DNA from: Chrysomallon squamiferum
Lineage: Eukaryota; Mollusca; Gastropoda; Neomphalida; Peltospiridae
Direction of reading: 5' to 3'
Length of the DNA stretch: 12,500 nt
Assembly (NCBI GenBank): GCA_012295275.1
Contig: CM022674.1
Coordinates: forward strand, 1,833,242 to 1,845,741
Part shown: one piece after another, positions 1 through 8,556 of the stretch
Position numbering within the stretch: position 1 is the first letter of the stretch
Layout: each line of letters opens with the position of its first letter
Position numbers and translations under genes: made by a program
The notes under the pieces: generated by a model
The model's input: the letters and a program-made list of their open reading frames with translations, nothing else
The model's database searches: none
What the model was told of the DNA's origin: nothing

Positions 1-135
1 GACGTTACAGTAATTTTGATTTCTTTAATGATGATCTACTCATGTGACCTAATAGCTGTTACTGGTGCGTGACCATCGCACATTAAATGTATAGACTGAG
101 TCTGAAATACCTTGCAGGATCCTGAAAGCCGAGAT

Positions 136-154
136 GTTATTTATTTATTTATTC
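136..154. repeat. (TTTA)n microsatellite
   Basis: Short TTAT/TTTA tetranucleotide run. It gives an artefactual poly-leucine reading on the minus strand. Confidence 0.8.
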
Positions 155-274
155 ATCAAGAGTACAGTTGAAAAAATATATATATACACAGGTATACACA
201 TACAAGCATGCATGCAAAGGCATACACACACATACACATACATCTGTAGTGTGTTTATAGGTGTTAAAAAGCGA

Positions 275-275
275 A

Positions 276-344
<69 letters not shown>
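275..344. repeat. (AAT)n then (AAAT)n compound microsatellite
   Basis: About twelve AAT units run directly into about eight AAAT units without interruption. On the minus strand this reads as a leucine/isoleucine run that is not a gene. Confidence 0.95.
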
Positions 345-517
345 ACTAAAAACTTCACAACTAATATTATTCATAAATAAAATTTAAAAAACAGCTGAAT
401 TTTTTTCAGAATTTCCAACCCTAAAATGCTACGCTAATTCATTATATGTTTAAAAGCAGTACGACATCAAATATCAGTCTATTTTGTTAGGCAAATTTCT
501 TTTACAGACGAAAATCA

Positions 518-557
518 AAAAAAAAAAAAAAAAAAAGAAAGAACGAAAGAAAGAAAT
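518..557. repeat. poly(A) run grading into (GAAA)n
   Basis: A run of A's of roughly 18 bases is followed by GAAA-type units. It could be an old poly(A) insertion scar, but no retroelement body or target duplication is visible beside it. Confidence 0.7.
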
Positions 558-1099
558 CGAAACCGGAAAATAGGTAAATATGAAAACTGAATATTAAAAT
601 GAAAAAAAAAAAAATCATAAAAAAAAAGAAAACGGCGACTTACGCTGAATAGATTATTTAAATGGAACATTTATATCGATCATCTTTCACATTCTGCCAT
701 GCGTTTCACGAACAGCACGTGTATTTATTGTTTAATAGCCATCTTAAGTGAACTGGTAGTGCATGAAAAATAACTGCTTAGGAGCGGCAAACTTATTTGG
801 CAGGCTGCAGTCGATTGGTATAAAACACATCTTTATTTGACAATAACAACAACAAAATAAAAATAAAAAATAACAAAAATGCTTTAGCATTGCTACTAAA
901 ATAATCGGACGAGCTTACAATATTAAATACAAAAATCTGAATACTAATTTATATCATCATGACTAATAATTATTTATCTTGAATTACTATTTGTCTATTG
1001 TCTTAATTTTCTTTTCGTACTTACCTAAGTAAATTAGAAAATAAGAATACAGTAATTAGTATACATAATAGTTAAAACACAGAGAAAAATAATTTTAAA

Positions 1100-1101
<2 letters not shown>

Positions 1102-1148
<47 letters not shown>
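1102..1148. repeat. (AT)n microsatellite
   Basis: An uninterrupted TA dinucleotide tract of about 46 bases. It is self-complementary and a likely hairpin or cruciform former. Confidence 0.95.
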
Positions 1149-1150
<2 letters not shown>

Positions 1151-1472
1151 CTACGTTAAGAATACGTGTTTACCTCATAGCGATAAACAAATGTATCATT
1201 GTTAGACGACGTAACTTAGCGATTTGTGTTACGTCACAAACTACGTGCACGCTTTTGATACTATTTCAGTATGTACGCCCTGAAACTGATGGGATGAAAA
1301 TATTTTTTGTTTTACCTAATAAATGGCGTGCAATCGACTGAGTTATTAGAAAATATTAATGCATTTAAAAAAATAAAATAAAATAAAAAAAATATTCAAT
1401 AATTAAAACAAATCAAATGCCTGGTGTGTTTTAAGTATTTTAATAAAGTTAAACTCCTCTTTATTTTTACAG

Positions 1473-1570
1473 GGAATATATTGGCTGTCATGGCGGCTCG
1501 TGTTAATGCTGGACATATTGGTTGGTTTGACGATTTGACAAGGGAAAGTGGGTTATTCAGTTTTATATGA
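1473..1570 (+). other. possible 5' exon with a 26-codon ORF
   Basis: A pyrimidine-rich tract ending TTTTTACAG at 1472 forms a good 3' splice site, and the following 100 bases are much less AT-biased than their surroundings. An ATG at 1490 with G at -3 and G at +4 opens a 26-codon frame (MAARVNAG...) that stops at 1568-1570. A weak donor, AAA|GTGGGT, lies at 1548. Spliced to the 3231 exon, this frame would hit a stop almost at once, so if real it is more likely a 5' UTR exon with a uORF than coding sequence. Confidence 0.25.
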
Positions 1571-2436
1571 CAGTGAAACAACAACAACAGCAAACAGAGA
1601 GAGAAAAAAAAGGAAACAAAAATGAAGCATAATTACTGTATTGTTTTACAGTGACTAAGCACAATTAATGGCAAACGTTTAAAAAAGAAAAAATATGGTC
1701 TTAGCTTGTCTAATACATTAAGTGTTTTTACTCTGTGTATCAGAGTAATGTTTTTCATTTTCCTCGCTAATTTTACACCGGTGCTTTTAGATATCGAAGG
1801 AAGTTACCCACGCATCATCTTAGACACTAGTTGTTTCCCTTACCGGAAGATAAAGAGGATGAAAAAATAAAAATATATATATAAAAAATAAAAAATAAAA
1901 ATAAAATCAAAGAACAAATGATTCAAACAAACTCGTACAGTTTTCGACAGAAGGTACAAAATATTCTTTCTTTTCTTTTATTTATTAATATATGAGCTAC
2001 GATAACATTATTTATATGGTATCTTGTTTTGTAACAGCGTGATGGTTCGTCTTTGTCAGGTGTCCTGATTTGCCAGGTTGTCGAAGTAAAGAAAAAGATC
2101 AAAACAAATATATATATGTATATATAAATGAAACGAAAAGAAACCATTTTGTTAATGATATAAATGTATTGTGGTACCAATTAGTTAACTAAATAAATAT
2201 ATAAATATTTTTCGTGGGATTTTATTATAAATACAATTAATAATAAAATATCGCATATTTGCCGACAGATTGTGAATCATATTTAAAATAATAAAATATG
2301 TAAATAAATATAAGTACTCTCACTGATTTTATCAGTAAAACTGATTATATATTATAATTTATTTGTTTAATTTTTATTCATTTTCTAATGTCCAAAATGA
2401 ATTTAAAAAATAATTTTCATACAAATATTTTTTATT

Positions 2437-2760
2437 AAATTGTATTTATCATTTAGAAATAATTTGAAAGTACTGAATGTGTTATTATTTCAAAGATATT
2501 AGATATATTCATTTGAATTACTGTCATATGATTTAACTAATATCTGTTTTATGATTTATTTTATAATATTTATTTATTTATTTTTAAATCATAAACATAC
2601 TTGTATTTGTAATCATTAAGAAATAATTTGAAAGTACTGAAAGTGTTATTATTTCAAAGATTAGAGATATATTCAATATATTTACTGTTGTAAGATTTAA
2701 CTAATCATTCTTATTATTTAATTTTTAACATTTATTTATTTTTATTATTTTTTATATAAA
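2437..2760. repeat. two-copy tandem repeat, period about 164 bp
   Basis: Copy 1 (about 2437-2598) and copy 2 (about 2599-2760) share a 23-base identical block starting at 2455 and 2619, a 19-base block just after it, and GATTTAACTAAT at 2530 and 2694. The offset at these anchors is 164 bases. The tails match less well, with indels. No coding content or terminal inverted repeats were seen. Confidence 0.85.
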
Positions 2761-3204
2761 TAATACACACATATATATGTACATATCTAGTAATATACAT
2801 ATGGACATTTAAATTATTTTATTTTTTGCAAACAATTCAATATTATTTTCTCTTTTTATAGTATGTTACTGTCTTGTTATGGATTCACATTACAGGATTA
2901 CTTATTTAAGGAAAAAAAAAATTAGGAAAGTAATATATTTAAAAGAAATAATAAAACCAATAATATATCAAACAATGTTAATTTCTAACTTTAAGATGTA
3001 AACTGTACAAAATTTTAATAATGAATACTTAATCTAAAGTTGTTTATTATTATTATTTGTAATAGTTCTTTCTTTTTTTCTATTTTTTCTTTTTTATTTG
3101 TTTTATTAGTAGCAGTAGTGCTAGTAGTATTAACATCAATGAATTATAAACATTAATACTAATCTACATTCACAAATATAAGGAATTATTCAAAAATATA
3201 TATT

Positions 3205-3230
3205 TACAGTTTTTTTCTTTGCATTTTCAG
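3205..3230 (+). promoter_or_regulatory. 3' splice site opening the CENP-B-like exon
   Basis: A long T-rich tract followed by GCATTTTCAG ends at 3230, an excellent animal polypyrimidine tract plus AG. It implies the exon starts at 3231 and that a 5' exon lies upstream, so the gene is not a simple intronless retrocopy. Confidence 0.7.
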
Positions 3231-3241
3231 CTTTCACAACT

Positions 3242-3323
3242 ATGTTGCCATAACAGAATTTAACCCTAGAAGCAAGATGAGGTGACAAGAATGACGATGC
3301 TGATAAACTTACTCCCTCCTTGA
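3242..3323 (+). promoter_or_regulatory. three short upstream ORFs
   Basis: Between the splice site and the likely start codon at 3337 there are three upstream starts, each closed by a stop: 3242-3253 (M-L-P), 3277-3285 (M-R) and 3291-3323 (M-T-M-L-I-N-L-L-P-P). Such uORFs commonly lower translation of the main frame. Whether they do so here depends on the real 5' end of the transcript. Confidence 0.45.
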
Positions 3324-3336
3324 AATATCTGAGACG

Positions 3337-5963
3337 ATGGAGACTCAAAGGAACTCAAATCTGAGCACCATGACACCATCGACAGATCAAAATCTAAATA
3401 ACATCGACTTACCAAAATTACGAGACGACTGGTCATCAAATGGACAGGTGACCAGAGAGAAGTCATCACAAACTAAGATAGCGTTTAAAAAAAAACAAAG
3501 TTCATCACCACTAGCTGGAAAAAAACCTTATCCGCAGATGAAAAACAAACATCATCATCATCATCATTAAAGAACAATCAGACATTTACGGGTCAGTTGT
3601 TATCATCCCACAATATCCGACCATCTCTTCAGGAAGAGCTGGCAGCTTTGAGATCTTTCAAGATTCCAAATAAAAGAACAGAACTCACACTGCAGGAAAA
3701 AGTTGACCTGCTGAACCACAGTGAGGGCAAAAGTCAACGACAGTTGGCTCAAATGTTCCAAATCGGAAAATCCCAGGTTCAGACCATTTTGAAGAGAAGG
3801 ACAGACATTCTCAAAGCTTACGAACACAACTGCGTGAGCGACAGGAAAAGGTTCGGCAAGCGAGCCGAAAACGATGATGTGAATAAGTTTACCTGGGTGT
3901 GGTTCCAGGAGATGTCGAAAACTCGGGGAGTCCAGGTGAACGGGCCGATGCTTCAGGAGAGGGCGAAGCAGTTCGCCAAACAGCTGGGACGCCACGAGTT
4001 CAAAGCGTCCAATGGATGGCTGGCAAGTTTTCGTAAAAGACACAACATCCTCAGTTCCGAGCAGGGACTGAGCACTCGTGAACCCGCAAAGATATCGTCA
4101 TGGAAAGACAACCTGAAGAAGACCATGAGCGACTACAGCTACGGCGACGTCTTCTGCTTGACGGAGATTCACCTCAACTACTCATCTCTGCCTGACAAAG
4201 TGAAATCGGCATTCAGCAAACGTAAGGGAGAGAACTCTGAACACTGCATGACCGTGATGCTGTGGTACAACATGCTTGGCGACTTCGACACTCCAATTGT
4301 GATTGGTCAACAGGCGTGGCAGGCTGAGTGTGGGGTGGAGGAGGCAGACATGCCAGTGATCTGGAGGTGGAACACAAATGCGTGGGTGTCATCAGAAATA
4401 TTCCAGGAATGGGCCCGTGCTCTTGATCGAAAGTTCCAGCAACAAGGCAGACGTGTTTTGTTATTTCTAGAACACACCTCTGTCCACTTCATCGATTTTC
4501 ATCTCGAGCATGTGAAATTTCTTTTCCACCCATCCAACTCGCTGGAGGCTGTGCCATTCAACAACGATGTTACTCAGAGGTTTAAATTCTGTTACCTCAA
4601 ACAGTTGTTACAGTTCGTTACATCTCAGCTCAGTTCTCACCAGGAGAACGTCCTGGCTATCGCAAACTGCGTGTCTGTCTTGGAAAGCTGTCTGTGGATC
4701 AACCAAGCAGTGGGACAGATTTATCCTTCGGTGGTGAAGAAAGCTTTCTGTAGAAGTCTCGAAGGATTCGTCAGCTTGTCTGATCTGGAAGTTTCTGAGG
4801 ACAGCGTCAGTTCCGAGAACGAGACTGAGTCAGTGGATGAGGAGCTGGAGTTTAACACTCTCGTTGGAATTGTTCTTTCTAGTCTTCATTCGTCCAGTCA
4901 CACTGGTCCTAGTCAGGGAAATGAGGGGCACTTCGGTTCAAACGGAGACGTGAAGAGCGAAGTGATGGGAAACTGTGATAGCAAAGTCAGACGGGTGGAG
5001 CTGACTCTTCAGGAGAAGGTGGAGTTGCTACGGATACACCACCACAAGGGCAAGACTCAGAGGCAGCTCGCCAAAATGTTCGGAATTGGAAAGTCTCAGG
5101 CTCATTCTATACTGAAGAGAAAAGACGAAATTTTAGACCACTACGAGAACAGTGCCAATCTGGCGAGGAAACGAATCTGTCGGAGAGCTGAGAATGACGA
5201 AGTGAACAGGCTGACACTGGAGTGGTACACAGAGGTGTCCAAGCTCGCTGACATCCCGATCACTGGCCCCATGGTGCAAGAGAAGGCGAAACGGATTGCA
5301 TCCGAGCTTGGCAGGACCGACTTCAAAGCCTCCAATGGCTGGCTGGATAGTTTCAGGAAGCGAAACAACATTGTCTTCTTTTTCTCCAAAAGTGCCAATA
5401 ATTCAGTGTCGGAGGAAAACCTTGAAGAAGTTTCCGTCAGTTTTCCTTCGTCGGTGTCTTGTGATATTTCTTTTTATGAATCTCGACAACAAAACTCAGA
5501 CAGTTCGCGCGACCTTCACCAAGATATATCGGAACTGCAGCTGAAGGTCAAAACAGAACCTTTTGACTTTCCTGATCAGTCTTCCTCGTCACAGTCCTCT
5601 GGTCACTTGAACAAGGAAACCACACCTAGTGACAGTGATGATGAGGATGATAATGATGATTCTGACTCTGAATCGGTCAAAAGTAAAGCAGAACTTGGTG
5701 AAATGAATCAGACATCTTCAAAACCAACACAGTTTGTTTCTAAGTCAAGGACATCAGAGAAAAGAGAGTGTGTGGACAAACATCTGTCTCTTTCGGAAAC
5801 TTCTTCCATTCAGACATTCAACAAAGCCGCAGCAGTAGCCAGAGATCTGAGACTGTTCTGTGAGGACAAAAACCTGACACAGCTGTCTGTCATGTTGGAC
5901 TTCATAGAGAAACAGTTAAAAATCAGACGTACAGAGGCCAGGGCACACAAAAAACTCACTTAG
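3337..5963 (+). CDS. CENP-B/Tigger-like domesticated transposase with two DNA-binding modules (frame broken at 3487-3495)
   Basis: Likely nuclear DNA-binding protein derived from a pogo/Tigger transposase. The ATG at 3337 has a strong Kozak context (A at -3, G at +4) and reads 50 codons to an A9 run. Continuing in the -1 frame enters the open frame 3489-5963, giving about 875 residues. That long frame has no ATG of its own before 3753, inside the first helix-turn-helix, which supports the joined reading. Numbered from the TTG at 3597, the order is: CENP-B-type module 1 (about 26-155), degenerate DDE core (about 178-335), linker, module 2 (about 463-595), Ser-rich and acidic region (about 600-695), C-terminal helical segment (about 741-775). 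All of this is in one exon. The core recalls the TIGD3/TIGD4 group from memory; CENP-B and Jerky are relatives. Family assignment is firm; function and exact orthology are not. Confidence 0.9.
3487..3495 (+). other. A9 homopolymer with reading-frame break
   Basis: The 3337 frame reads ...K-I-A-F into AAA codons, then runs on only to a TAA at 3568-3570 through a CAT repeat. The long downstream frame is open from 3489 (TAA at 3486-3488). The two connect by a -1 shift inside the A run, equivalent to one missing A. The in-frame A AAA AAA also fits a -1 slippery heptamer, so ribosomal slippage is an alternative to sequence error. Confidence 0.75.
3551..3567. repeat. (CAT)n microsatellite inside the coding exon
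   Basis: About six CAT/TCA units. In the long CENP-B-like frame they read as a serine run (TCA). In the 3337 frame they read as six histidines just before a stop, which is a false His-tag appearance. Confidence 0.85.
3672..4061 (+). other. DNA-binding module 1: HTH (psq/CENP-B N) plus CENP-B-type HTH
   Basis: Residues about 26-76 hold a helix-turn-helix with ELTLQEKV and QRQLAQMFQIGKSQ, typical of the N-terminal CENP-B/pipsqueak-like fold. Residues about 90-155 hold the second HTH with NGPMLQERAK and FKASNGWLASFRKRHNI, the signature of the CENP-B-type domain. In CENP-B and Tigger transposases the two together bind one DNA site. Confidence 0.92.
4128..4601 (+). other. DDE transposase core, catalytic positions lost
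   Basis: Landmarks of the Tigger DDE domain are in order: an FCLTEIHL segment where functional copies carry Asp-Glu; MTVMLWYN and PIVIGQQ; a WRWNTNAWVSSEIFQEWARALD block; VLLFLEHTSVHF; and a PFNNDVTQRFK segment followed by YLKQLL. By this alignment the three metal-binding positions are Thr189, Glu292 and Asn322 rather than Asp/Asp/Asp. The core is probably unable to cut DNA, although the fold seems kept. The alignment is by eye. Confidence 0.8.
4983..5381 (+). other. DNA-binding module 2: second HTH plus CENP-B-type HTH
   Basis: A second complete copy of the same module. ELTLQEKVELL, QRQLAKMFGIGKSQ, RRAENDEVN, TGPMVQEKAK and FKASNGWLDSFRKRNNI align with module 1 along its whole length, with a two-residue insertion near HHHKGK. 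A hand count gives about 73 identities over about 122 positions. No DDE core follows it; Ser-rich and acidic sequence does. Confidence 0.9.
5628..5675 (+). other. acidic Ser/Asp/Glu tract
   Basis: SDSDDEDDNDDSDSES and flanking residues (about 678-693) form a strongly acidic low-complexity segment before the C-terminal helical part. CENP-B also has acidic stretches ahead of its C-terminal dimerisation domain, so the order of parts is similar. Equivalence of function is inference. Confidence 0.7.
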
Positions 5964-5964
5964 A

Positions 5965-5971
5965 CACACAC

Positions 5972-6002
<31 letters not shown>

Positions 6003-6117
6003 CATACATACAGATACATACATAGATAAACTTTGTAATTCACACTTATTCATGCACACACACACAAAGACACACACACACACACACATCTACACACAAC
6101 TACATAATATATACAGA
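5965..6117. repeat. (CA)n/(CATA)n compound microsatellite
   Basis: Blocks of CATA (about 5975-6025) and CA (about 6056-6088) with imperfect joins. They lie immediately after the stop codon, so they are probably transcribed in the 3' UTR. Confidence 0.9.
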
Positions 6118-6207
6118 CCCCAATAGATGGCATAATTAAATTCTGAAGAGAGTGAAAAATGAAAGTGTGACGTCCATTTTCACTTGAAATACGCAGAGAT
6201 AATCCAC

Positions 6208-6234
6208 AAAAAAAAAAAAAAAAAAAAAAAAAAA
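6208..6234. repeat. poly(A) run of 27
   Basis: Uninterrupted A27 within the predicted 3' UTR. No insertion body or target duplication is recognisable upstream. Confidence 0.9.
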
Positions 6235-6279
6235 CCTATATATATGATGCAGTTTATGTATCTATGTATTTATATACTG

Positions 6280-6285
6280 AATAAA
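6280..6285 (+). terminator. polyadenylation signal AATAAA
   Basis: Canonical AATAAA about 320 bases after the CENP-B-like stop codon, followed by GTTGGGAGG and T-rich sequence. It is the first canonical plus-strand hexamer after the stop codon. Confidence 0.55.
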
Positions 6286-6299
6286 GTTGGGAGGAATTT

Positions 6300-7740
6300 C
6301 ACCAACTTGTCATTCTTATAAATCATCTGTATATGAAGATAATATACAGAGAGTCAGCTTTTTCTCTTTTTATATATTTATTTTATTTTATGTTACTTTA
6401 TTTTTTAAATATTTACCAAAAAAAATAATAAAAAACCTTTTTTATTTTTTTTTTAGGTTCACTAATAAATAGAATGAAAAAATGTTCAGGAAATCTTACA
6501 TTTATTTATTTTAATACCTTTCATCTGCATATTAAGATTTCATTTTTAACCATGTTAGTTATAGTTACAGATTTAAAATTTGAAAAAGAAAATATATTTT
6601 TAAACTTAAATAATACAAAATCAAAATTATTTTGATACCAGTTTTAAACTTTTTCTTTTGATTACATTCTTAGTTTTTTTTTACAAAAGAAATTAACGTA
6701 ATCAGTGTTAAAAATAATATTTAAACTTTTATTTAAAACATTATTATCATTATTAACTCTCATCATTAATAATACTATTACACCAAGCACACAGACACAC
6801 ACCAACACGAGAGAGACAATGAGACAGACAGACAGAGAGACACTTAAAAAATGATTTCAGTACTTTTCAAAAGGTCGTGATCAAAATACACAAAAATGTT
6901 TTAAAATGATAAACAAAAATTTGTCACTTCAAACTTTTATTTCAATTTCTGTGCACCTTGTAAATATAAGTTGTATAGAATGAACAAGAAAACAAAATAA
7001 CAATATATCAACATCTGATTTGTCGTAGATACAAACAAAAATATATATTTTGGAATTACCAGATTTTGTTACAAAAAAATAACCAACAATATTAGTTGTG
7101 AATTATACAAATAAATACTTAATAATTAAGAAACTAATTTTTAATTTACATTATTGATAATTACTGTACAATTTTAATATAAATATTTAATTATATGATG
7201 CCAGATTCCGCCATAATAATTATTTATCTAGTATCTTTAATAATTATTAAAAATAATATAAAATAATTATTTAACAGAATACCACAGTTCATAAACATAA
7301 CAAGTATTTTATTGTTTTTTATTTTACAAAAACAAAAATAAAAAGACAATAACAAAAATATGTTTAAACAAAATGACACTGACCTTACAAAAACAAAATA
7401 TTAGTAAAGATGCTTTCACACTAAACAACAAAGTGTACCAAGTCCCAGTACACCCAAATAAACCAATGAGAAGAGTTAAATTGTAAAAACTTTAAACCAG
7501 ATCTTAAGTCACATTTAGTCTGACTGGAGAGAGGAATATTTTCACATTCCTGATTTGAAAAGCTTAATTTTGCTACTTCATTCCTACAGGTATCATTTAC
7601 AGTTCCAGAGATAGGTCCTGACAAATTGGAGGGTTTATTCTAGCATCCAGCAAATTACAATTTACATAAAAACCTCTTTAAAAAAAAAAATAAATAACCC
7701 AGCTGGATCAAAGAGATGAGATACAATATTAAACCACATT
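6300..7740. other. AT-rich intergenic sequence
   Basis: No gene is supported. Contents are T and A runs, an ACAC/GACA microsatellite at about 6785-6842, and less biased sequence at about 7410-7640. That last part gives an open minus-strand frame of about 70 codons following a TAG, with no ATG and no recognisable similarity. Confidence 0.6.
6785..6842. repeat. ACAC / (GACA)n microsatellite
   Basis: Imperfect CA units pass into GAGA and CAGA tetranucleotide units. Confidence 0.75.
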
Positions 7741-7749
7741 TTGCAAAAA

Positions 7750-7890
7750 TATCAAAATAAGAAATGTTTTGAGTCATTCCACTACTGTTGGCCAAAGCTT
7801 AACACCTGACTCTATGACTTAAGACCTGAGTCAATGTGAGGGGTCACATGACTATGCTCTCAACTAATCAGAATGCACTGAAAGGTAAGA
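7750..7890 (+). promoter_or_regulatory. candidate cis-regulatory patch with splice donor-like end
   Basis: This segment is less AT-biased than its surroundings. It holds TGAGTCA (the AP-1 consensus) at 7770-7776 and 7828-7834, and TCACATGA (an M-box-type E-box) at 7844-7851. An imperfect palindrome of about 10 bp arms around GGGG spans about 7829-7853. It ends with AAAG|GTAAGAG at 7884/7885, which fits a strong 5' splice site. Together these could mark a promoter and a short non-coding first exon on the plus strand. No transcript evidence is available. Confidence 0.25.
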
Positions 7891-8343
7891 GTTATGTACC
7901 TTAGCTTTTCAGCCATCTTCGTAACATAAAAAAATAGAAAACTGTTTTGATTATGTTGATTCTGCATATAATATGTAACAAATCATTAAAGGCACTTTAT
8001 GTAGATGTTAATTCACAGAAAAATAAAAACAGATGAATTTGTATTTTGTTAAAAAGACAAAAACATAAATGCAGAACATAAAGAGATCAAACACTTTTTA
8101 AGAGTATCACATATAATATCAATAAGATGTATAAATATAAAAATTTAAATGTAATGCCCTTTATTTGAATTATACATAGAAAACATCAAGCCTTTATCAG
8201 AATGATTATACGCGCTGCCTTATTTGTATTGAATTACAGTGGAATGAACACCTCGAAGCACAAACAAATCATGATCTTGGGCAATTATTGTCTCAAATAA
8301 TGTCCCAAGTTACAAACTACAGCAATGTGCCATGACAAGCTTT

Positions 8344-8420
8344 CTTTTGATGTCGGTTTTGACATCAACATCTAGTAAAGATATAAGACTAGATGCTTAC
8401 GTCAAAACCGAGGTCAAAAT
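8344..8420 (+). other. long imperfect hairpin inside the transposon
   Basis: Arms 8344-8376 and 8388-8420 are complementary at about 27 of 33 positions around an 11-base loop (AAAGATATAAG). The longest unbroken pairings are 11 bases (TCGGTTTTGAC) and 8 bases (CATCTAGT) next to the loop. Stem length and loop size are like those of microRNA precursors derived from short palindromic transposons, but no expression is shown. Confidence 0.7.
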
Positions 8421-8556
8421 AAGGATTATAGGCATGCCCTATAGCAAATATATATATCATGAATTACACAGTTGCAGCTCAATAGCATTTGCTATCCCAT
8501 TTTTTAAAGTGTTGCTGCTTTTATGTGTATATATTTTTTATTATACCCTATCCAAT

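Larger units (their letters stand above)
1..3230. other. AT-rich gene-poor flank (intergenic or 5' intron)
   Basis: No open reading frame here resembles a known protein. The stretch is dominated by A/T runs and microsatellites, listed separately. Two stretches stand out by composition: a CpG-containing patch at about 1140-1270, and an exon-like segment after a splice acceptor at 1472. Because the 3231 exon opens at a 3' splice site, at least part of this region is probably an intron or 5' non-coding sequence of the CENP-B-like gene, but no first exon can be placed with confidence. Confidence 0.6.
5964..6300 (+). other. 3' UTR of the CENP-B-like gene
   Basis: After the TAG at 5961-5963 the sequence is CATA and CA repeats, then AT-rich sequence with a 27-base A run at 6208-6234, then AATAAA at 6280-6285. 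The cleavage site is presumably 10-30 bases after that hexamer. Confidence 0.6.

Noticed and set aside
149-358. Minus-strand poly-leucine ORF
   Set aside because: Translation of AAT/AAAT microsatellites.
800-830. GATTGG followed by TATAAAA as a CCAAT/TATA promoter
   Set aside because: TATA-like words are expected by chance in DNA this AT-rich, and no gene start follows.
807-1340. Inverted match CAGTCGATTG (about 809) and CAATCGACTG (1331-1340) as possible transposon ends
   Set aside because: Ten bases only, no extension on either side, no target duplication; consistent with chance.
3487-3570. Reading of six histidines before a stop, like a cloning His-tag or vector contamination
   Set aside because: It is a genomic CAT microsatellite read in the frame left after the A9 break. 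The other frame reads serines and continues into the CENP-B-like protein.
3603-4043. Minus-strand ORF of 146 codons opposite the CENP-B-like gene
   Set aside because: It is antisense to the strongly supported first DNA-binding module and shows no recognisable domain.
5296-5544. Plus-strand ORF of 82 codons starting inside module 2
   Set aside because: Alternative frame within the well-supported CENP-B-like coding sequence; no independent support.
7421-7624. Minus-strand open frame of 67 codons
   Set aside because: No ATG, a weak acceptor, no recognisable similarity and an improbable aromatic-rich end. Probably chance in a less AT-biased stretch.
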